Part shown: positions 55,541 to 64,000 of the stretch, one piece after another
Layout: the number at the start of each line of letters is the position of its first letter
Position numbering within the stretch: position 1 is the first letter of the stretch
Source of the DNA: Metaphire vulgaris
Lineage: Eukaryota > Annelida > Clitellata > Crassiclitellata > Megascolecidae
Assembly: GCA_018105865.1 (NCBI GenBank)
Contig: CM030869.1
Location: 11,279,482 to 11,343,481 of the forward strand
Direction of reading: 5' to 3'
DNA: 64,000 nt
Notes under the pieces: model-generated
Database searches by the model: none
Told to the model about the DNA's origin: nothing
The model's input: only the letters and a program-made list of their open reading frames with translations
Program-made: the position numbers and the translations under genes

Positions 55541-55641
55541 TGTTTTAAGTGATTTAGGATGCCAAGTAAGCCTGTATGAAAGCCACTGTTAGTGCACACC
55601 GCGTTCAAATGGTCACCGCGTCCAAATGCCCACCGCGTCCA

Positions 55642-55708
<67 letters not shown>

Positions 55709-55792
55709 TGTTTTAAGTGGTTTGGGAGGCTAAATAAGCCTGTATGAAAATCACTGTAAATGCCCACCGCGTTCAAATCTTCAGCGCGTCCA

Positions 55793-55848
<56 letters not shown>

Positions 55849-56085
55849 TCAAGGCTTTTTTGATCCGGAACGAGGCGAACCGGCGTTCCGGAAAATGGGA
55901 AGACTGGTATTTAAAAGAAATAGTTGTAACGAATAAAAAAGGCCATCGCCCGGAAAATGGAATTTTTTTTTAAAATACTAAACTTCTGTGACGACTAAAA
56001 AAGTCATCACCGAAATTTAGAAATTTAGGGGCGCAAAATGGAAATCTTGCCTCGTTTCGTAAAATATTTCACAAAAAGCCCTTAC

Positions 56086-56134
<49 letters not shown>

Positions 56135-56932
56135 TGATTTTAAGTGGTTTAAGAGGCTAGGTAAGCCTGTATGAAAACCACTGTTAATGCCCTCCACGTT
56201 CAAATGCTCACCGCGTCCACGTAATAAAAAAATAATAATGTGATTTTAAGTGGTTTATAGGAGGCTAAGTAAGCCCGTATGAAGACCACCGCGTTCAAAT
56301 GCTCACCGCGTCCAAATGCTCTGCGCGTCGAAATTCCCTCTGCGTCTAAATGCCAATTTCAAACAATGGTATCAATTTTATAATATTTTTGTGGTCTATA
56401 AAACCTGTAATAGAAGAAACCAGCTCTATTAAGCGCCATCTTATCTCTCGATTGATTTTTTAGACATTTGACAGAGAATAGATTTCTGAAAGACTTTGTA
56501 TAGTGTCGTTTCAAATGACTCATTATTTTTGTGGCATTTCGAAAGCTCTAGCAAAAAATTGAGACAGAATATACTGACAATTCTAGTACGGTCTGACACA
56601 GCAAATATGGGCACACAAGAATATGTGGTTTTAATTCGTTTCATCACTTTTATGAATTTTTGCATATCTATAGCCTAGTGTAGCACTAGTCCTTGCATTG
56701 TCCAATTTCAAACAGGCCATGTTGGCCCACCCAATATTTGGCTTGTGGCGCCCTCCATGATGTTAAGTGGTTTAGGAGGCTAAGTAAACCTGCATGAAAA
56801 CCACTGTTAATGCATATCGCGTTCAAATGGTCACCGCGTCCAAATGCTCTGCGCGTCGAAATTCCCTCCGCGTCTAAATGCCTTCCACGTTCAATTGTTC
56901 ACTCCGTCCAAGTAGCAGTAGTAGTAGTAGTA

Positions 56933-56983
<51 letters not shown>

Positions 56984-57084
56984 TGTTTTAAGTGATTTAG
57001 GATGCCAAGTAAGCCTGTATGAAAGCCACTGTTAGTGCACACCGCGTTCAAATGGTCACCGCGTCCAAATGCCCACCGCGTCCA

Positions 57085-57149
<65 letters not shown>

Positions 57150-57288
57150 TTTTAAATGGTTTAGGAGGCTAAGTAGGCCTAAGTCTGTATGGAAACCACT
57201 GTTAAGGCACACCGCGTTCAAATGGTCACCGCGTCCAAATGCCCACCGTGTCCAAATGCCCTCCGCGTCCAAATGGTCACCGCGTCCA

Positions 57289-57355
<67 letters not shown>

Positions 57356-57456
57356 TGTTTTAAGTGGTTTGGGAGGCTAAGTAAGCCTGTATGAAAGCCA
57401 CTGTTAGTGCACACCGCGTTCAAATGGTCACCGCGTCCAAATGCCCACCGCGTCCA

Positions 57457-57508
<52 letters not shown>

Positions 57509-57650
57509 TGATTTTAAATGGTTTAGGAGGCTAAGTAGGCCTAAGTCTGTATGGAAACCACTGTTAAGGCACACCGCGTTCAAATGGTCACCGCGTCCAA
57601 ATGCCCACCGTGTCCAAATGCCCTCCGCGTCCAAATGGTCACCGCGTCCA

Positions 57651-57699
<49 letters not shown>

Positions 57700-57799
57700 T
57701 GTTTAAAGTGGTTTGGGAGGCTAAGTAAGCCTGTATGAAAGCCACTGTTAGTGCACACCGCGTTCAAATGGTCACCGCGTCCAAATGCCCACCGCGTCC

Positions 57800-57867
<68 letters not shown>

Positions 57868-58009
57868 TGATTTTAAATGGTTTAGGAGGCTAAGTAGGCC
57901 TAAGTCTGTATGAAAACCACTGTTAAGGCACACCGCGTTCAAATGGTCACCGCGTCCAAATGCCCACCGTGTCCAAATGCCCTCCGCGTCCAAATGGTCA
58001 CCGCGTTCA

Positions 58010-58070
<61 letters not shown>

Positions 58071-58154
58071 TGTTTTAAGTGATTTAGGAGGCTAAGTAAG
58101 CCTGTATGAAAGCCACTGGTAATGCCCACCGCGTTCAAATCCTCAGCGCGTCCA

Positions 58155-58214
<60 letters not shown>

Positions 58215-58215
58215 C
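54585..58215. repeat. Nested satellite array: (AAT)n + LINE-tail hairpin + 17-bp minisatellite
   Basis: The repeating order is an (AAT)n tract, then GTGATTTTAAGTGGTTTAGG, AGGCTAAGTAAGCCTG, TATGAAAACCACTGTTAA, then one to five 17-bp units of ACCGCGTCCAAATGCCC type, then the next (AAT)n. About fifteen hairpin units are present (near 54668, 54775, 55289, 55543, 55713, 56138, 56245, 56763, 56990, 57155, 57362, 57513, 57707, 57874, 58074). The hairpin pairs AGTGGTTT with AAACCACT and GGCT with AGCC. The same motif is the 3' tail of the LINE at 18478. All open frames here are repeat artefacts. Confidence 0.9.
55853..56086. mobile_element. Foldback module, copy 2
   Basis: Same module as 54353-54584, beginning AAGGCTTTTTTGATCCGGAA and ending TTCACAAAAAGCCCTT. 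It lies between two (AAT)n tracts. Confidence 0.8.
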
Positions 58216-58440
58216 AAGGCTTTTTTGAACCGGAACGAGGCGAAACGGCGTTCCGGAAAATGGGAAGACTGGTATTTTAAAAAATAGTTGTGACGAATAA
58301 AAAGGCCATCGCCCGGAAAATTGAATTTTTAAACTACTAAACTTCTGTGACGACTAAAAAGTCATCACCGAAATTTAGAAATTTAGGGGCGCAAAATGGA
58401 AATCTTACCTCGTTCCGAAAAATATTTGTTTACAAAAGCC
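58216..58440. mobile_element. Foldback module, copy 3
   Basis: Third copy, beginning AAGGCTTTTTTGAACCGGAA and closing the array on the right. Its right end (TTTACAAAAGCCTTG) differs from the other two. Confidence 0.8.
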
Positions 58441-58445
58441 TTGCA

Positions 58446-58446
<1 letters not shown>

Positions 58447-58511
<65 letters not shown>
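58447..58511. repeat. (AT)n microsatellite
   Basis: About 32 AT units. Confidence 0.97.
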
Positions 58512-58513
<2 letters not shown>

Positions 58514-58518
58514 CCTAT

Positions 58519-58595
58519 GCAGGGTGGCAAAAAAAATCGGACTAGTCACATTTAGGTTTGCTTTTAATATGGTCTGGTTTTTGCGCCACCCTGTA
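58519..58595. mobile_element. mariner-like MITE (GCAGGGTGGC), copy 4
   Basis: GCAGGGTGGCAAAAAAAATC at the left and the inverse GTTTTTGCGCCACCCTGTA at the right, between two (AT)n tracts. Confidence 0.82.
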
Positions 58596-58599
58596 TATA

Positions 58600-58637
<38 letters not shown>

Positions 58638-58782
58638 TTGTGTGAGCTATTGATTTTACTTGGCATTTCCAACTTATAGAACGTGACAGAGAAATTGGTC
58701 TGGTCTGCCTAAAAACTGTTCTAGTCCCAAAGCGACATAACACATTAAACAGATATATACATTGGTATACATTACTGGTATA

Positions 58783-58786
<4 letters not shown>

Positions 58787-58873
<87 letters not shown>
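58787..58873. repeat. (GA)n microsatellite
   Basis: About 43 GA units, the longest pure dinucleotide run noticed. A (GGAT)-type degenerate tract follows to about 58990. Confidence 0.98.
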
Positions 58874-58876
<3 letters not shown>

Positions 58877-59088
58877 GAATGGATGGAAGGATGGATAGAT
58901 AGATGGATGAATAAATGGATGGATGTATGGATGGATAGATGGTAGAAATAGATGGATGTATGCATGTGTGGATAGATTGATGGAAGTAATGTAACGGATG
59001 GACGAATATGCAGTATGTATACAGACCCCCAACAGACAGGCAATTTCGAGGTGGACATGACTTTTATGAACCAAGGACGACTGACAAG

Positions 59089-59137
59089 AAGGAGAGACAG
59101 ACACAGACACAGACACAGACACAGACACAGACACAGC
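59089..59137. repeat. (ACAGAC)n microsatellite
   Basis: About seven to eight hexanucleotide units. Confidence 0.93.
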
Positions 59138-59619
59138 GACAAATACGATGGACGGAGAAAAGGAGGACACCGTAGAAGGAGACGGAGAAGGAGAGGCAGC
59201 GGAGAGAGAGAAGATATTTAATTAGCGCCAGAACGCAGTGTGATATCATCGTTTTATTCGTCCCCAGCATGTTCTCTTCGGTCCGTTCTTCCTTCCATCA
59301 ATCCCAACTGCACACTTTTCTTTTCCACGGCTACTTAGTCGACCATTGGCTCTTCACGACGACAGTGCACTTCCAACGACTGATGATTCCGAGTGCTTTT
59401 TATAGCGCCGCAAAGGCGAGGAGGAGGAGGAGGAGGAGGAGACACTTCGGTCGAGAAACTGTTATAGCGACGTATTTTCGACGACTTTCGAGTGGGGAGG
59501 GGGTTAAAGTCATTCACTCTGGCGGCGGAAGAGTGAAGCCGGTTATTGAAGAACATTGGGGAGCGATTCTGTCATCCTCAAACCCCCTCCCCCGAATTTA
59601 GAATTCAATTTTTTCGCCC

Positions 59620-59767
59620 GATTATTATTATTATTATTACAATTGTATTATTATTACAATTATTGTTACATTTATCAGTTTAGCTATTATTATTGCTGCT
59701 ATTATTGATGCTATTATTGCTGCTATTTTCGTTATTATTGTTATTATTATTATTGTTATTGTTATTA

Positions 59768-59820
<53 letters not shown>
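59620..59820. repeat. (ATT)n microsatellite, degenerate then pure
   Basis: Degenerate TTA/TTG/GCT units at the left and a pure TTA run at 59765-59820. Confidence 0.93.
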
Positions 59821-59821
<1 letters not shown>

Positions 59822-59906
59822 GCATGGGACCCTATATATACATTGCGGTTATGTGATAAACGAATAAGCGTTATAACTGAGTCCGTAATATCGAAGTTGT
59901 TCTGTA
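59822..59906. mobile_element. Solo right end of Tigger-like MITE
   Basis: CATTGCGGTTATGTGATAAA, then TTATAACTGAGTCCG and a TCTGTA end, as in 50263-50451. The left half is missing. Confidence 0.55.
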
Positions 59907-60539
59907 TTATGCGATTTCTATTCCTAAAAGGAAGTGAGTAATATTCTTGAAACCAGAAGGGATGCAGCTCCCCTATTTTGGACCGATGACGGAATTCAAT
60001 ACCGGAGTGGGGGGGTAGGGCGAGTAATAATAAATTGCATCAGAGTCATCGAATTATTACCCAAGATTCCTTAGCGTTTTCCGACCTCCCTGGAAGATAA
60101 CGATGCTCCTCTCCCACCCCACCCCCATTCCTCCATCCACACCGCCCAAGCCTCTATGGTGGGATCGGATGGAATTATGGCGACCTAACTCGGGAGCCTG
60201 TCTACGCCACTGATAATAAACAGACCGCTTTTATCTTATGCTCTTATGGTCTTAAGTCGTTTTCTGAATTCAATGGGTTTTCAACCGGCCCTCTCTTTTC
60301 AGTTTTGAGTTTGGCTGAGAACTACGAACATGTATGTGAAAATTAAGCCTATGGAATTCAGAACCCCATTACAATATGGCCCTTTTAGTAATTCCAATAT
60401 TCAAAAAAATACTTTAGCGCTACACTGCATAGGCGAAATCTGACACCGCCATCATGGCACTATCCATACTTACTGTGCATTCAAACGCATGTTTAGCCAA
60501 TCATACGAAATGTCATTGCTTACTTACTTTTATAAGAGC

Positions 60540-60543
<4 letters not shown>

Positions 60544-60619
<76 letters not shown>
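60544..60619. repeat. (AT)n microsatellite
   Basis: About 37 AT units with one AA interruption. A second run is at 60740-60779. Confidence 0.97.
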
Positions 60620-60687
60620 GAGTCAGAGTAAAACGTTATCGTACATAATATTATTTATATAATCAGGTAACGTTTTATTCTGACTCA
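60619..60687. repeat. 20-bp inverted repeat between AT tracts
   Basis: TGAGTCAGAGTAAAACGTTA (60619-60638) and its inverse TAACGTTTTATTCTGACTCA (60668-60687), one mismatch, with a 29-bp AT-rich loop. (AT)n lies on both sides. Confidence 0.9.
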
Positions 60688-60736
60688 CCGTGTGTATATA
60701 CATGCATGTATATATATACATGTATATATATATCTA

Positions 60737-60781
<45 letters not shown>

Positions 60782-60878
60782 ATCCTTCCAGTAGCTATGT
60801 TATTTAAGCCCACGCATTCGCCTTCTCTAGAACGCCCACGTTTCCAGGTAGAAACGTGTCGCTATGGTTACCGACCGC

Positions 60879-60912
60879 ATTTGCATCACCTGTGTCCGCG
60901 TTGCTAGGCAAC
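60879..60912. promoter_or_regulatory. POU octamer, E-box and RFX X-box cluster
   Basis: ATTTGCAT (60879-60886), CACCTG (60887-60892) and the palindrome GTTGCTAGGCAAC (60900-60912) fall within 34 bp inside HCN intron 1. GCTATGGTTACC just upstream (about 60861) is another RFX-like half-site. A neural or ciliary enhancer is a fair guess from motif content only. Confidence 0.4.
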
Positions 60913-61278
60913 GGACGTTTAGGTCGTTACAATAAAACGAGAAAGTGTGAAAGTAATGCGCCCAATTGCCTGTTGAGTAAACAAGGTGGCGCTATAGAAA
61001 TTTCCGGTCGAATGTGAATTCGTCGTCTGCTCATATGCAGAGATATAAGTCTTCCACGTGACCTCCTTCCCACCCCCACCCCTCCCCTCTCCATTCTTGA
61101 AGTCAGTTCACAACGTAGAAATTAGTATTCTCTAGAGCTGCAAACGCGTTAATTTAAAAAAATTCGTCTTCTGCATGGCTTCGTTCAGATTTCCTCTGCT
61201 AGCTGATTCAGCTCAATGCGTAGATTTTTAGGTGCCTCATATTTAGAATTTAAATAAAGTCCATACACTATGTTTTAT

Positions 61279-61408
<130 letters not shown>

Positions 61409-62296
61409 TTTCTCTTTTTCGCTCTATCTCTCTTTCTCTGTTTTTTTCTATTTCTCCCCTCCTCTGTCTCTGTCTGTCTGTCTACCTGTCTTTCTTTGCT
61501 AGTGTCCTTGTTCGTTTATGGTAATTTTCCAGTTATTATCTTCCTTTAAGTCAGCGAACGACGTGCGAAATGCTGTCGTCGGTCGGGCACTGATTGAATA
61601 GGAATTTCGCACCGGGTAGAATAATTGACGCTGCTTCGCAAAGTAGGCGCCATTAACCTAGAGTTTTATAGCGCCGCTTTTCTGGGCGATAGCAAAATAT
61701 ACTGTTCGCAATTTCTCGTCAGTAGAAATTTACATTTCGAGAACTACTTTCAGATATATATATATATATTAAATATGTATTACAAAGGTGCTATATGAAT
61801 TCATTTGTCAGCATTTGATTAGCGTTGGTGCTAACCTTTTAAACGTCTTTGTATTGCTTCTTAGAAGAACGGATTGAAATGCTGCTCGTCAAAAGCACGT
61901 CCCAGATTTTGTCTGTAACGCATTTAAGCACAATAGCCTTCGACCCCCCTCCCCACCACTCATACCAACCCCCTCACCTATCCCTCACCTGCCGTCCCCC
62001 ACCCCAAGTCTCAACCGAAGCGTTGAAATCTGAGACAACGGCTGAGACATTTGTTGTCCGTTTTCAGTGGATTCTGTTTGCCGGCAAATAAATTTTAAAA
62101 AACCGAAAATTTCGGGGGAAGGCGACGGTCTAATTAATGCGTGGAGTTAATTTTTTGCATGGCATGTACGCTCCTCCATCTCAATTCACTTGGCGCTGTA
62201 TAAATTACTGTCGAATCCAATTAATTAGAGGTCTTCTGTTGATTAATTTGCATTAGATTCGAAATTTCTTTTAGTTTTGCTTCGACTGTCGGCGGA

Positions 62297-62341
<45 letters not shown>
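62297..62341. repeat. (CA)n microsatellite
   Basis: About 22 CA units. Confidence 0.98.
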
Positions 62342-62342
<1 letters not shown>

Positions 62343-62605
62343 GACGGACCAACTCTTGGCTATCTCCTTGTTTACAGATTCATCCCTTAACTAATCGCTC
62401 TTATTAGATTAGTTATCTTGTGTTTCTGGGAAATCTCTTCGCTCTTTTTACGAAAGTCCTTGTCTCTGCACTAAATTCATCGGTGCGAGTAATTATGAAG
62501 CGCAATAGGATTTTTCTTATAACACCTGTTCTGGATATTCGCTCCCCCTGCATTTTGATAAAAAGAGGAGCTTAAGCCATTTCAGAACGATGGCCACATA
62601 TATCC

Positions 62606-62806
62606 AGTGTTTTATCCAGAGGCCAGGCCTTTGGTTGGTTGGGGGCGGGGGGAATTGAAGCCTTTGGGGAGGGGGAATTGACTTGGCTGGAGGGGAAGAC
62701 ACACAGTTCAATGCAAAATTTGTGTAAGTGCTGGGATTTTGGGGGATGTTGAAGCTTGGGAGAGGGGGGAGATCTCCCCCTAACAGACCTGTATAAAACA
62801 CTGCAT
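62606..62806. mobile_element. MITE-like element with CAGTGTTTTATCCAG ends
   Basis: CAGTGTTTTATCCAGAGG at the left and the inverse CTGTATAAAACACTG at the right, with a G-rich interior. The ends resemble those at 2226 and 54041. No clear target duplication is seen. Boundaries are approximate. Confidence 0.6.
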
Positions 62807-62985
62807 AGAATCAACACAGGTCGAATTATTTTACCCGGGACCAAGACCATTAGTCCCAATCCCTCCCCTCCCTCCCCCCAATGTAGCACTTTTCGTATTG
62901 TCATTAATTCTGTTTTCCAAAGCATCTCGCCGATATTAACATATTATATTCAAGTCTCATTGGAACTATCTTTCCTCGTAGAATA

Positions 62986-63105
62986 TCTAATCTAATCTAA
63001 TCTTAAACTTCTATAGCGCCACTTTCATAATGCACAGGAGCATCAACCAATGGCACACCAAATCCAAATCACTAAAGATCCAGGTCAAATCCAGGCCTTA
63101 CTGGC
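62986..63105. repeat. Dispersed repeat, copy 2 (TATAGCGCC family)
   Basis: Second copy of the repeat at 209-314, with the same order of motifs (CTAATCTAATCT, CTTCTATAGCGCCACTTT, GCACACCAAATCCAAATC, GATCCAGGTCAAATCC). Confidence 0.65.
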
Positions 63106-63829
63106 CTTATAAGGGCATGGGAGATGGCCAGGCCCCTTGAGGTTGAATAAACTGTACGGAGCCCTAATTCAAGTGTATATTAATGCTTTTTTGCTAACGA
63201 AATGCGTCAAAACAGAGGACCACAGCTTAATAATCGCGATGAAATTGGTCAGAAATGCCGCAACCACATGTGCTGACCAATGGGCCCCCAAGGTCGACGT
63301 TTTCCATAGCCCCGTTCTGTCGCCCAGGGCGCCCCTGGTTGGTCTGGGGCCTGCGCTCAAGCCGACCGCCTGTGTTCGCTACGATCGCAAAGATGATGAC
63401 GACGACAACGACGAGAAATAAAGCAAAGCACGGCCATTATACGGTCACTCTCCACCCGCCTTCCCCTTCTCCTCCTTCCCCTCTTCCTCCGCCTCCTCTT
63501 CCTTCAGTAGTCCTGGAATTCCTTTCGATTGATGTTCGATTTGTCATCAGACGTTCGATTATTTACTTTCGGAACCGGAAGTGACGTAGTCCGACCGACG
63601 AATTCTTCGTCGGCGACAACACTCGACGCCCTGATACTGACACGGCAGTACACACAAAGCGGAGCTGACCGTTTTTGTGACACCAGAGGGCCGACGAAAG
63701 GATGTCGGCGGCAAATGGCAGTGACAGGTGGTTAGAAAATGTTGAACAGTCGCTGACTTCAAAGACAGTTGAGTGAGAATCGCAATGGATCGAATATGCT
63801 GCTGCTGCTGATGATGATGCTGATGATGA

Positions 63830-63830
<1 letters not shown>

Positions 63831-63897
<67 letters not shown>

Positions 63898-63910
63898 ATA
63901 ATAATAATAA
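63831..63910. repeat. (CTA)n-(AAT)n microsatellite
   Basis: About 22 CTA units grading into AAT, preceded by CTG/GAT trinucleotides. Confidence 0.97.
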
Positions 63911-64000
63911 TAGATTATAGGATGGAGAGATGAAGACGATGATGACGACATTTGAAATTGTGATGGAGAAGAGAGAAAGAAAGAGGGGAGAGGGGGAGAG

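Larger units (their letters stand above)
54353..56990. repeat. Tandem segmental duplication, about 1.47-1.5 kb unit
   Basis: 54353-55850 and 55853-57000 are near-identical in order and sequence, offset 1470 bp over the unique middle part (for example 54971-55195 against 56441-56665). That middle part is about 370 bp not found elsewhere in the window. Differences are mainly microsatellite lengths and scattered single bases. Confidence 0.92.

Noticed and set aside
54971..56665. A pair of conserved 74-codon ORFs (54971-55195 and 56441-56665)
   Set aside because: Their similarity is explained by the 1.47-kb duplication; no family resemblance is seen.
57019..57993. Asn-, Tyr- or Leu-rich ORFs in the array
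   Set aside because: Translations of (AAT)n; the repeated HTAFKWSPRP-type peptides come from the 17-bp minisatellite.
54585..58215. A CRISPR-like array of repeats and spacers
   Set aside because: Spacers are microsatellites and minisatellites rather than unique sequences of fixed length, and the genome is clearly animal.

Overview
This is eukaryotic (metazoan) nuclear DNA. The genes have spliced exons with GT-AG introns, the protein families are animal-specific (HCN channel, ARID3, USP3), and the sequence is crowded with microsatellites, LINE fragments, tRNA-like SINEs and many short inverted-repeat elements. Compact introns, high CpG content and this repeat load suggest a marine invertebrate bilaterian. 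I cannot name the species from sequence alone.

Layout. (1) 1-2.9 kb is gene-poor and carries dispersed repeats. (2) 2934-3944 (-) is an intronless cholesterol 25-hydroxylase-like di-iron membrane oxidase. (3) 6015-16037 (+) is a complete 15-exon USP3 deubiquitinase gene. I rebuilt it exon by exon with consistent phases to 505 residues; its introns hold LINE, SINE and MITE insertions. (4) 16-20 kb is intergenic and has a broken LINE (-). (5) About 21.2-38.7 kb (+) is an ARID3/dead ringer transcription factor gene with six firm coding exons, a possible extra 5' exon and a promoter-like stretch. (6) 38.7-48.5 kb is intergenic, with a CpG/NRF1 island, a second kind of LINE fragment and many microsatellites. 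(7) 48933-50065 (+) is the first coding exon of an HCN pacemaker channel. The rest of the gene lies beyond the window, so 50066-64000 is one unfinished intron of at least 13.9 kb. (8) Inside that intron, 54.35-58.44 kb is a complex nested array of (AAT)n, a 17-bp minisatellite and about fifteen copies of a hairpin motif that also forms the 3' tail of the 18.5-kb LINE.

The genes do not form a pathway; they are ordinary animal neighbours (sterol oxidation, chromatin deubiquitination, transcription, ion channel). The unusual content is in the repeats: the hairpin/minisatellite array, a tandem duplication that copies a USP3 splice donor, a TIR element ending about 55 bp before the HCN start codon, several MITE families with intact target-site duplications, and a strong excess of the palindrome TGACGTCA between 22 and 53 kb.
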